Shown here one piece after another: positions 42,490 through 50,280 of a DNA stretch of 64,000 nucleotides; position 1 is the first letter of the stretch; the number at the start of each line of letters is the position of its first letter. The notes beneath the pieces are model-generated. The model ran no database searches and was not told where the DNA came from. It saw only the letters and a list, made by a program, of their open reading frames with translations. Source of the DNA: Agromyces mariniharenae (GTDB taxonomy: Bacteria > Actinomycetota > Actinomycetes > Actinomycetales > Microbacteriaceae). The translations under genes were made by a program, and so were the position numbers. The DNA is taken from assembly GCF_008122505.1 (NCBI RefSeq), contig NZ_VSSB01000001.1, positions 2,154,891 to 2,218,890 of the forward strand, in the 5' to 3' direction.

Positions 42490-42840
42490 TCACAACATGC
42501 CCTTGTCGGCGTGACGCGCCGCCCGTCGCCGCTCGATGGCGGCGTACCACCGGAACATCTGCGGCATCAGCCAGTACGCCGCGATCGGGACGACGATGAG
42601 CGTCACCACGAACGCCCGCAGCACGGGATGCCAGTCCGCGATCACCGGCGCGAGCAGCACGCTCACGATGGCGACGAGCGGGAAGATCGTGAGCCACACG
42701 ATGAGCGCGGTGACGTGGATGTTCGGCCGCTTCGGCGGCGCAGGTGGAGGCGGCGTCGGCGCGGGGGTCGGCGGCGCCTGGTCCGTCGGCGATTCGGGGT
42801 TCGGCACGGGCGAGCCGTGCTCGGGAGGTGTCACGGTCAT
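42490..42840 (-). CDS. Small proline-rich membrane protein
   Basis: 116 residues. The N-terminal 45 are rich in Pro and acidic residues (PTPAPTPPPPAPPKRPN). Two membrane helices follow (HVTALIVWLTIFPLVAIVSVLLAPV and VLRAFVVTLIVVPIAAYWLMPQMF), then a short basic cytoplasmic tail (RWYAAIERRRAARHADK). I do not recognise a functional family. The start ATG at 42840 is where the proline-rich leader begins. Confidence 0.7.
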   Translation of the reverse strand: MTVTPPEHGSPVPNPESPTDQAPPTPAPTPPPPAPPKRPNIHVTALIVWLTIFPLVAIVSVLLAPVIADWHPVLRAFVVTLIVVPIAAYWLMPQMFRWYAAIERRRAARHADKGML

Positions 42841-42934
42841 GTGTTCGGCTCCGCATCGGCGCGAGCCCGTTGATGCTGCCCGGCCGCGCGGACGCGACCG
42901 GCCCCTCCATTGTCCTCCCGGCCCGACTGCTCCG

Positions 42935-43975
42935 CTAGGAGCTGAACACCTCGAAGATGCCGCCCACCCCGTCGAGCACCGCGCCGGTGCCGTCGACGAG
43001 GTCGCCGACCGCGGCCGTGAGCTGCACGGCGCCGCCCGCGGCATCCAGGGCCGTCGCGACGTCGGGAAGGACGTCGACCACGTCGAGCAGGTCGAGGTCA
43101 CGCGTGACGAGCTCGTCGTGCTCGAGCTTCACCTGCCGGATCCACTCCCGTTCGAGCCCGAACAGCACCGCGTAGGGGAGCAGTCGCTCGTGCAGGTGGT
43201 AGCGGGCGAGCGCCGGATCCTCGCCGTCGGTCGGCACGAGATCGGCCCCGGTCGGCGACTGCAGCATCCGCAGCCGGTCGGCTTCAGCGAGCTCGAGGTA
43301 CTGCCGCAGGCCGTCGAGGTGTTCGCGCCGGGGACGCGCGGGTGGCAGGAATCGGCGCCATGACGCCGGCGTCACCGCGATCGTGGCGATCGTGGCCGCG
43401 AGCGCGATCAGGGTCAGGCCGAGCGCGGCGCCGTCGCCGTCGATCAGCGCGAAGACGATCAGCAGCGCCTCCACGAGCATGCCGACGTACGCGAGGCTGC
43501 GCAGCGTGACGCCCGGCCAGGTGGTGCGGCGCGGGGCGATGAGCCCCTCGCGGGCGAGCGCGTGCTCGGCGTGCTGCACGAGCGTGCGGAGCCGTCCGGT
43601 GAGCGCCCGCCGCTCGGACGAGAACCGCCGCACCCGTCCGGGCGTGTGGTCGGGACCGAACAGCGCCTCGAGCAGGGTCAGCTCATCGGCCGTGAACACC
43701 ACGTTCGGCAGCACCGCCACGCCGATCGGCTCGCGCTTCGAGCCGGCGAGCAGCCGCACCTTGCGCTTCACCGCGAGGTCGATGAGCATCGCGGATGCCG
43801 CGCGCCGATCCGCGTCGACGAGCAGCGCGTCGTGCAGCACCGTCGAGCCGCGCTGCGGCGCGTACTGCACGACGAGTCCCGTCACGCGCTGCGCGGCGAT
43901 CGCACGGGCGACGAAGCCGAGCCCGAGGATCAGGAACGCAGGGGCGATCGCGAGCGCGATGACGGCGGGGAGCAC
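42935..43975 (-). CDS. DUF2207-like membrane protein
   Basis: 346 residues. One N-terminal helix (ALAIAPAFLILGLGFVARAI) anchors it, followed by a winged-helix-like cytoplasmic region (ASAMLIDLAVKRKVRLL ... LTLLEALFG) typical of the C-terminal half of DUF2207 proteins. Two more helices lie at about 160-205, and then a domain ends with LARYHLHERLLPYAVLFGLEREW, also a DUF2207 feature. The extracellular DUF2207 domain is missing, so this is a shortened version. The role is unknown. Confidence 0.7.
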   Translation of the reverse strand: MLPAVIALAIAPAFLILGLGFVARAIAAQRVTGLVVQYAPQRGSTVLHDALLVDADRRAASAMLIDLAVKRKVRLLAGSKREPIGVAVLPNVVFTADELTLLEALFGPDHTPGRVRRFSSERRALTGRLRTLVQHAEHALAREGLIAPRRTTWPGVTLRSLAYVGMLVEALLIVFALIDGDGAALGLTLIALAATIATIAVTPASWRRFLPPARPRREHLDGLRQYLELAEADRLRMLQSPTGADLVPTDGEDPALARYHLHERLLPYAVLFGLEREWIRQVKLEHDELVTRDLDLLDVVDVLPDVATALDAAGGAVQLTAAVGDLVDGTGAVLDGVGGIFEVFSS

Positions 43976-44035
43976 GGGCCCAGTCTAGGGATGCGGCCGC
44001 ATCCGGTGTCTTGGCGTTGACAAGCGTCCGGGCGC

Positions 44036-47000
44036 CTACCACCCCTCGGCGAGCACCCGGTCGAGCGTGTCGACGAAGAAGTCCGCCGAGGCCCGGTCGA
44101 TGCACAGCGGGGGCTTCGTCTTCAGCACGTTCTGGTGGTCGCCCGTGGGCTGCATGACGATGCCGAGCGCGAGCAGCCGGTCGCAGATCGCGCGGGTCTC
44201 TTCGCTGGCCGGCTCGAGCGTCTCGCGGTCGCGCACGAACTCGACGCCGAGGTAGAGGCCGAGGCCGTGTACGGCCCCGATGAGCGGATGCCGCGTCGCG
44301 AGCTCTTGGAGCCGGCCCTTCAGGTGCGCGCCGACCTCGGCCGCGTTGCGCTGCAGGCCCTCGTCGCGGAACGCGTCGAGCACCGCGAGGCCCGCCACGC
44401 TCGACGCCGGGCTGCCGCCGGTCGACGAGAAGAAGTAGCCCTGCGTGCGGAAGCGCGCCGCGATCTGGCGCGTCGTGATCACCGCGCCGAGCGGGTAGCC
44501 GTTGCCGGCGGCCTTCGCCACGGCGACGATGTCGGGCACGACGCCCTGCTGCTCGAAGCCCCAGAACCACTCGCCGAGGCGTCCGTATCCGGCCTGCACC
44601 TCGTCGGCGATGGCGAGCCCGCCGGTCTCGCGCACGGCCGCGTAGACCTCGGCGAGGTAGCCGTCGGGCAGCGGGATGCCGCCGGCGTTGCCGGAGAAGG
44701 TCTCGGCGATGAAGGCGGCCGGCAGCCGACCGGATGCCGCGAGCTCCCGGATGCGGCGAGCGGCCTCGGGCGCGTAGCGCGCGGCATCCGTGCCCCGATG
44801 CAGCCCGCGGAACGGGTTCGGCGCGTCGAGCACGTGCACCCAGTCGGGCCGGGTCGCGAGCGCGTTCGGGTTGTCGGCGATCGAGGTGGACACGGCGTCG
44901 GAGCCGTACGTCCAGCCGTGGTAGGCCTCGAGGATCGACACGACGTCGCGGCGTCCGGTCGCGGCGAGCGCGACGCGGAGCGCGAGATCGGTCGCCTCCG
45001 AGCCCGAGTTGACCAGGAAGACGGTGTCGAGCGGATCGGGCAGGAGCTCGGCGAGGCGCTCGGAGAACTCCACGACCGCTCCGTAGTTGAAGCGCGAGTT
45101 CGTGTTGAGCGTGCGCAGCTGCTTCGCGACGGCCGCCGCGAGCTTCGGGTGTCCGTGGCCGAGCGGCGTCACGTTGTTCACCATGTCGAGGTACACGCGT
45201 CCGTCGGTGCCGACGAGGTGCTCGCGCCAGCCGCGCTCGATGCGCGGCGGGGCGTCGTAGTAGTGCTCCTGCACCTCAGCGAACGCGCGGTCGCGCCGCG
45301 CGATGAGCGCCGCGGCGTCGCGCTCGGCCGAGCCCGCGGGTCGAGGAGCGCCCGGCGAAGCCGGACGGGTATCGAGACCCATGATCATCGCCGGATCCCC
45401 CGTCAGCCCCAGCCACCCCGCCGCATACTCCGGCCGCACGAGGTGCGGCACCTTCGGCCCGTCGGGCCGCTCGAGCCGGATCCGGTGACGCGTGCGCGCG
45501 AGCATGTGCCCGTCGAGGATCGTGACGCCGTCGGCGGCCTCGATCACGAGCCGGTACCCGTCGGGGGCCGAGAGGTGCTGCGGCTCCGCGAACCACACGT
45601 CGACGCCGGTCGGGATGGTCGCCGACGAGGTCGTCGAGTGCGTGCCGCTCGCGGTGAGGCGGGGCGTGCCCCGCTCGAGCCACGCGACGGATGCCCCGGC
45701 GTCGAGCGCCGCGAGGGCGACCCGATCCTCGAGGTCGGGGTCGAGCCACGCGCCGGCGTCGACGTCGTCGGAGGTGATCGAGACGTCGAGGCGGACGGCC
45801 GACGTCGCGACCTGGTCGTCGAGGAGCGCCGCCGGAGGCGACGATGCGACCCGGTCGTCGAGTAGTGCCGCCGAAGGCGACGCGTATCGAGACGCCTCAC
45901 GTCCCGGTCTCGATACGGGTCCGGCTTCGCCGGGCCCTACTCGACCACCGGGGGTGCCGGCTTCGCCAGGCCCCACTCGACCACCGGGGATGTCGAGCGC
46001 GTCGGCGATCACGGCGGACATGACCGCGGTGGGCACCGAGACGGCCTGTTCGAACATGCGCCACTCGCGCGCGATGCCGCTCGCGGCATATGCGTTCTCG
46101 CCGCCGTCGAGCTGCACCTGGTGCTCGCCGCTCACCACGAGCACGGCGCCGCGCAGCACGACGATGGGCCAGATCGCCGCGACCTCCTCGGGCGACAGCG
46201 GCCGCACCGCATGGAACGCGCGGATCGCCGCCAGCACCGAAGCCGGCTCGGCGCCCGCGTGGTGCAGGAGCGACGTGATGGTGATGGCGAGTTCGGCGAC
46301 CGCCCAGCTGCGCGTCACGTCGCCGAAGTCGATGATCCCGTCGGGCAGGCGGATGCCGCGCTCGGTCGAGCACACCACGTTGTCGTCGGTCAGGTCGAGG
46401 TGCACGGCCTGCAGCGGAAGCGCGGATGCCACGTCGGCGAGGTCGGCCCAGGCGGCGGTCGCGGCATCCGTCACCTGACGCCGACGGGCCGGGTCGGGGT
46501 GGTGCGGCGCGAGGAGCTCGACGACGCGGTCGGCGTGGCGCGGATCCCACTGCAGCACGCGCTCGAGCCCGTCGTGGCCGAAGTCGGCGAGGGCGAGGCT
46601 CGTGCGGGCGGCGAGCTCGCCCATGCGCGCGATGGTCGCCGGCGAGAGGTATCCGCCGCCGGTGAGGGTGCCGCCGTCGAGGTGCTCGATGATGCGGATG
46701 CTGAGCGGGCCCTCGCTCGTCTCGGCGACGATCGAACGGGGCGTGCCCGTGGCGTCCGTCGTGGTGGTCGCGATGCGCACGGCCGGCGCACGTGCGGCGA
46801 TGCGGTCGGCGGCCTGCTCCTGGGCGGCCAGCTCGACCGCGGTGAACGCCGGGTTCGTGATCTTCACGACGCCGACCGGCTCGCCGTCGACGCGCGCGAG
46901 GAAGTTCTGGTCCTGCTGGCTCCCGAGCGGTGAGAGCTCCGCGACGATACCCCAACGCTCGCGCACGATGGACGCGACCTCGTCGGCGGGCAGGTTCGGC

Positions 47001-47062
47001 GCCGGCAGCTCGCCCGCCCCGAAGAAGTCGAACCCCCGCACGCCTGCGCTTCCCTGCGACAT
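44036..47062 (-). CDS. APH-like kinase fused to class III aminotransferase, with repeat-encoded linkers
   Basis: 1008 residues. Residues 15-350 are an aminoglycoside-phosphotransferase-like kinase (LQAVHLDLTDDNVV with the catalytic Asp, GIIDFGDVT). A beta-rich middle domain at about 420-555 resembles the spacer between kinase and transaminase in this fusion family. A class III PLP aminotransferase fills 590-1008 (VNSGSEATDLALRVAL, IADEVQAGYGRLGEWFWGF, PLP lysine K850 in VAVAKAAGNGYPLGAVI). Such fusions are related to ethanolamine-phosphate phospho-lyases. Residues about 359-417 and 561-575 are translated palindromic repeats, i.e. both linkers carry insertions. The ATG at 47062 follows AAAGGGG. 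Confidence 0.88.
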   Translation of the reverse strand: MSQGSAGVRGFDFFGAGELPAPNLPADEVASIVRERWGIVAELSPLGSQQDQNFLARVDGEPVGVVKITNPAFTAVELAAQEQAADRIAARAPAVRIATTTTDATGTPRSIVAETSEGPLSIRIIEHLDGGTLTGGGYLSPATIARMGELAARTSLALADFGHDGLERVLQWDPRHADRVVELLAPHHPDPARRRQVTDAATAAWADLADVASALPLQAVHLDLTDDNVVCSTERGIRLPDGIIDFGDVTRSWAVAELAITITSLLHHAGAEPASVLAAIRAFHAVRPLSPEEVAAIWPIVVLRGAVLVVSGEHQVQLDGGENAYAASGIAREWRMFEQAVSVPTAVMSAVIADALDIPGGRVGPGEAGTPGGRVGPGEAGPVSRPGREASRYASPSAALLDDRVASSPPAALLDDQVATSAVRLDVSITSDDVDAGAWLDPDLEDRVALAALDAGASVAWLERGTPRLTASGTHSTTSSATIPTGVDVWFAEPQHLSAPDGYRLVIEAADGVTILDGHMLARTRHRIRLERPDGPKVPHLVRPEYAAGWLGLTGDPAMIMGLDTRPASPGAPRPAGSAERDAAALIARRDRAFAEVQEHYYDAPPRIERGWREHLVGTDGRVYLDMVNNVTPLGHGHPKLAAAVAKQLRTLNTNSRFNYGAVVEFSERLAELLPDPLDTVFLVNSGSEATDLALRVALAATGRRDVVSILEAYHGWTYGSDAVSTSIADNPNALATRPDWVHVLDAPNPFRGLHRGTDAARYAPEAARRIRELAASGRLPAAFIAETFSGNAGGIPLPDGYLAEVYAAVRETGGLAIADEVQAGYGRLGEWFWGFEQQGVVPDIVAVAKAAGNGYPLGAVITTRQIAARFRTQGYFFSSTGGSPASSVAGLAVLDAFRDEGLQRNAAEVGAHLKGRLQELATRHPLIGAVHGLGLYLGVEFVRDRETLEPASEETRAICDRLLALGIVMQPTGDHQNVLKTKPPLCIDRASADFFVDTLDRVLAEGW
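45338..45380. repeat. REP-like element, single copy, locus C (inside aminotransferase fusion)
   Basis: One left-type copy (GGGTCGAGGAGCGC to GTATCGAGACCC). It encodes GLDTRPASPGAPRPAGS on the minus strand, between the middle domain and the aminotransferase domain. The element's usual TAG is GAGGAG here, i.e. mutated. Confidence 0.8.
45812..45988. repeat. REP-like repeat cluster, locus D (inside aminotransferase fusion)
   Basis: Four pieces in a row: a partial left copy (45812-45840), a full left copy (45851-45895), an inverted right copy (45904-45951), and a second partial right copy (45952-45988). All are read through in frame on the minus strand as Gly/Pro/Ala-rich linker between kinase and middle domain. 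Confidence 0.85.
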
Positions 47063-47263
47063 CCGCGCCCCTTTCCGCTCTCGACGATAGCCAGCCGCGC
47101 CGGCCGCCGAGAATGTGCGCGATGGCGAGGGACGCCGCCCGCGTTCGCCACGGCGACCGGGTGCGCGTCGACTCGGGTCGGCGTTCCGGTCGTTGTGTCG
47201 CCCAGCAGAAGTCGGTGCCCAAGTGTCCAAGTGCCCAGGTGACCAAGTTCCCGAGAGCCCGAA

Positions 47264-47311
47264 GTTCCGGAGTTCCGGAGTTCCGGAGTTCCGGAGTTCC
47301 GGAGTTCCGGA
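47264..47311. repeat. 8-bp tandem repeat (GTTCCGGA)x6
   Basis: Six exact copies of GTTCCGGA in the 255-base spacer between the kinase-aminotransferase gene and the TspO-like gene. It is preceded by looser copies of CCAAGTG/CCAAGTTCC (47217-47258). The unit contains the palindrome TCCGGA. The array ends 6 bases before the TspO-like stop codon. Confidence 0.9.
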
Positions 47312-47317
47312 GGACTG

Positions 47318-48151
47318 CTACGAGGAGCGAGGGGCGCGGCGCCGGCGGAGCTCGACGGCGAGCCGGGCCACGACGGTGGTCAGCACGACGGCGACAGCCG
47401 CGATGATCGCGGCGATGCCGGTCACGGTCGACTCCGGCGTGTCCGTGAGGCGGGCGATCGCGATCCAGGAGAGGCCCCACGCGAGCGACAGGGTGGGGGC
47501 GATGCGCCCGCGATCCCAGACGGCGAGGGCGACGCCGACGAGGCCCGCGACCGCGACCACGACGACCGCCCAGGTCTCGGGCGGAATGCCCCAGCCGTCG
47601 AAGCCCGCGGCGACCAGCGCGGCCGTGACGTTCGCGGCGGTCGCCACGGTCACCCAGCCGAGGTAGAGCCCGACGGTGCCGTCAGTGGCCAGGGCGTCGA
47701 GCGCGTTCCGGGGCGGCAGGGCGAGGCAGCGCCGGAAGGCGGCGATGAGCACGACGAGGAGCGCGCCGATGATCGGCACGCTGAGCCGGAGCAGGTCGAA
47801 CTGGATGCTGAGGATCCACGCCGCGTTGAGCAGCAGCGAGGCCGCCACGAGGTAGCCGATGCGGCGATGCCGCTCCGCGATGCGCTGCGCCGGCAGGAAC
47901 TGCCAGACGGCGTACGCGAGGAGCCCGGAGTAGATGAGCGACCAGATCGAGAAGGCGCCCGTTCCCGGGGCGATGAGGGTCGCATCGGCCGCGAGCGCTC
48001 CACCGGCGGCATCCTGCACCGGAGTTCCGCCGGCCGCGCCCGACCCGATGAAGGAGCCGATCACCGCCAGCAGGGCGCTCACCGCCACGGTGAGCTGCCT
48101 GGCGAGGTCGCCGCCTCGGGTGGTCGTTGCCGCCGTGCTGGTCGTCGTCAT
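47318..48151 (-). CDS. TspO/MBR-like tryptophan-rich sensory protein
   Basis: 277 residues with seven or eight membrane helices. FSIWSLIYSGLLAYAVWQFLPAQR, LLLNAAWILSIQFDLLRLSVPIIGALLV and LYLGWVTVATAANVTAALV carry the W-rich pattern of TspO-related proteins; the length is greater than classical TspO (about 160), as in the actinobacterial long branch. It may bind tetrapyrroles or act as a membrane sensor. The ATG at 48151 has GGAG nearby. It is convergent with nothing; an 8-bp tandem array lies right behind its stop. Confidence 0.8.
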   Translation of the reverse strand: MTTTSTAATTTRGGDLARQLTVAVSALLAVIGSFIGSGAAGGTPVQDAAGGALAADATLIAPGTGAFSIWSLIYSGLLAYAVWQFLPAQRIAERHRRIGYLVAASLLLNAAWILSIQFDLLRLSVPIIGALLVVLIAAFRRCLALPPRNALDALATDGTVGLYLGWVTVATAANVTAALVAAGFDGWGIPPETWAVVVVAVAGLVGVALAVWDRGRIAPTLSLAWGLSWIAIARLTDTPESTVTGIAAIIAAVAVVLTTVVARLAVELRRRRAPRSS

Positions 48152-48266
48152 CTCCGCCACTCCTGCCGTCGTCTCGTGGACCCCGGTCGGTTCGCCCGCC
48201 AGCCTAGGCATGCGGGCGTTCTCACGCGTCGAACTTCCGATGGACGACCTGGCGAGCGCGGGAGGG

Positions 48267-49298
48267 TCACTCCTCGGCGCCGAGCTCCTCGCGGATGCGG
48301 CGCAGGTCCTCCATGAGGGAGCCGACGAGGATCCAGTGCGCCGACTTCGGCGCCGCGATGACGAGCGCCGAGGTGAGCGCCGGCGTCTCGGACGTGAGCG
48401 GCTCGGGCTCGGGCTCCGCGACGCGGGCGGCGAGGCGCACGTCGTGGGCGACCCGGCGCAGCTGCTCCGCGATGGCGCGCACCGTCGGCTCGTCGTGCAG
48501 GCTGGCGTCGTAGTGGTCGGCGAACGCACGGGTCATGCCGATGAGCTGCGTGACGATCGGGCTGAGCTGCTCGAGCAGCTCGCGGAGCTGGGCGAGCTCC
48601 TCGCGGTGGGCGGAGCGCCGCGGGTTGAGGGTCAAGGACTCCTGGCCGTCGTCGATCGCGGCATCCGCGGCATCCCGCATCGGGCGCAGCAGCCGTGCCT
48701 CGATCATGAGCGACTCGAGCTCGGCAGGGGTGCGATTCGTCTCGAGCGCGTGGGCGAGGCGGTCGACGGATGCCGCGAGCTCACCGCCGAGGCGCGCGAG
48801 CGCGTCACGGGCCGGCGCGACGGCGACGGGCGGCACGATCAGCGCGTTGATGATGATGCCGATCGCCGCGCCGATGAGGGTCTCGAGCACGCGGTCGAGC
48901 GCGTACTCGGGCGAGGACGCGCCGAGGGCGAGCACGAGCATCGCGCTGATCGCGACCTGGTTCGACGTGCCGGGCGTCATCTTCAGCGCCCACGCGACGA
49001 GCATCGCGACGACGATCGCGACGAGGATGACCCACGTCGTCTGTCCGAAGGCGAGCGAGATGCCCGTGGCGATGAGCACGCCGAGGATGACGCCGATGGA
49101 GCGTTCGATCGCCTTGCCGAGCGACTGGTTCACGCTCGGCTGCACGACGAGGAGGGCCGCGATCGCCGCGAACACCGGCAGCGGCCCCGGGATGAGCCAG
49201 CCGGCGACGAGCCAGGCGGCGATCGTGGCGACCGCCGACTTCAGGACCTGCAGGATCGGGACGCGCTTGGTGGCCCGGAACGTCGCCGTGATGCCCAT
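48267..49298 (-). CDS. FUSC/aromatic acid exporter-like membrane protein
   Basis: 343 residues. Six membrane helices in the first 160 residues (VATIAAWLVAGWLIPGPLPVFAAIAALLVVQPSVNQSLGKAIERSIGVILGVLIATGI ... LETLIGAAIGIIINALIVPPV) match the FUSC/DUF939 transporter half. A soluble helical domain follows (RDALARLGGELAASVDRLAHALE ... SPIVTQLIGMTRAFADHYDASLHDEP). Proteins of this type export aromatic acids or similar compounds. The C-terminus ends in acidic helices. Repeat locus E lies 24 bases upstream of its ATG. Confidence 0.88.
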   Translation of the reverse strand: MGITATFRATKRVPILQVLKSAVATIAAWLVAGWLIPGPLPVFAAIAALLVVQPSVNQSLGKAIERSIGVILGVLIATGISLAFGQTTWVILVAIVVAMLVAWALKMTPGTSNQVAISAMLVLALGASSPEYALDRVLETLIGAAIGIIINALIVPPVAVAPARDALARLGGELAASVDRLAHALETNRTPAELESLMIEARLLRPMRDAADAAIDDGQESLTLNPRRSAHREELAQLRELLEQLSPIVTQLIGMTRAFADHYDASLHDEPTVRAIAEQLRRVAHDVRLAARVAEPEPEPLTSETPALTSALVIAAPKSAHWILVGSLMEDLRRIREELGAEE

Positions 49299-49322
49299 GC
49301 CCTCAGGCTACGCGGCAGCACC

Positions 49323-49439
49323 CGGTGGTCGAGTAGCGCCCGGTGGTCGAGTAGCGCCCGGCGAAGCCGGCCGCGTATCGAGACCCTCTCGCCGCGTCTC
49401 GATACGCGTCGCGCTTCGCGCGGCGCTACTCGACGACCG
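49323..49439. repeat. REP-like palindromic repeat, locus E
   Basis: A truncated left copy (49323-49340), a full left copy (49341-49386) and an inverted right copy (49396-49439), filling most of the spacer between the FUSC gene start and the Rossmann-protein stop at 49441. Confidence 0.85.
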
Positions 49440-49440
49440 C

Positions 49441-50094
49441 TCATCCCAGGGCGGCGAGCGCCCCGTCGATCGGATCGTCGCCCGACACGACCTCGAACTG
49501 CGTGCGCGAGGCCGCGCCGGTCTCGAGCAGCGACGCGATGATGGCCGCGACGTCGGCGCGGGGGATCCGTCCGCCGCCGGGCACCACGTCGGCGGCGCGG
49601 ATGCGCCCGGTGCCGGCGTCGTTCACGAGGGAGCCCGGCCGCACGATGGTCCAGTCGAGGTCGCGGGACCGGACCGAGGCATCCGCTTCGCTCTTCGCCC
49701 GCAGGTAGAGCTGGAAGATGTCCTGCGAGTCGGGGTCGAAGCGGTCGGTGTCGATGGCCGAGATCACGATGAGCCGAGGGACGCCGGCGGCCTCCGCGGC
49801 GTCGGCGAGCAGGATCGCGGCGTCGCGGTCGACCGTGAACTTGCGCTCGGCGGTCGAGCCGGGTCCGGCGCCGGCGGCGAACACCGCGGCATCCGCGTCC
49901 TTCAGCACCTGGCCGACCTCGGAGACGGATGCGTCCTCGAGGTCGAGCACGACGGCGGACGCGCCCGTGGCGTCGACGTCCGCCCGGTGCTCTGGGTTGC
50001 GGATGATGGCGATCGGTTCGTGCCCGGCTTCGACGAGCAGGCGTTCGAGGATGAGGGCGATCTTGCCGTGGCCTCCGGCGATGACGACGCGCAT
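49441..50094 (-). CDS. NAD(P)-binding protein (atypical SDR, NAD(P)H-binding family)
   Basis: 217 residues. VVIAGGHGKIALILERLL gives a GxxGxxA-type dinucleotide loop at residues 7-13. ADAAVFAAGAGPGS, VDRDAAILLADAAEAAGVPRLIVISAI and YLRAKSEADASVRSRDLDWTIVRPGSLVND (with the Y-x3-K pair) are typical of the NAD(P)H-binding atypical short-chain dehydrogenases. Members include flavin reductase-like and regulatory proteins. The ATG at 50094 lies 16 bases from repeat locus F. Confidence 0.9.
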   Translation of the reverse strand: MRVVIAGGHGKIALILERLLVEAGHEPIAIIRNPEHRADVDATGASAVVLDLEDASVSEVGQVLKDADAAVFAAGAGPGSTAERKFTVDRDAAILLADAAEAAGVPRLIVISAIDTDRFDPDSQDIFQLYLRAKSEADASVRSRDLDWTIVRPGSLVNDAGTGRIRAADVVPGGGRIPRADVAAIIASLLETGAASRTQFEVVSGDDPIDGALAALG

Positions 50095-50109
50095 CACCCG
50101 AGTATCCCA

Positions 50110-50246
50110 CCGGTGGTCGAGTAGCGCCCGACGAAGTCGGACCCGTATCGAGACCCTTGTCCGATCTCGATACGCGTTGTCGCTTCGCGCCAGCGCTACT
50201 CGATCACCGGTGGTGTCGCTCCGCGGCGGCGCTACTCGATCACCGG
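50110..50246. repeat. REP-like palindromic repeat, locus F
   Basis: A left copy (50110-50156), an inverted right copy (50162-50210), and a second partial right copy (50211-50246). It fills the 186-base spacer between the divergent Rossmann protein and DUF885 genes, where promoters for both must also lie. Confidence 0.85.
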
Positions 50247-50280
50247 GGAGGGCGTCGGAGGCCCCCGATAGCGTGGACGC

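Noticed and set aside
43989..44004. Operator palindrome GGATGCGGCCGCATCC
   Set aside because: It lies between the stop of the aminotransferase fusion and the DUF2207-like start, but is simply two halves of the over-used GGATGC motif back to back; nothing else marks it as regulatory.
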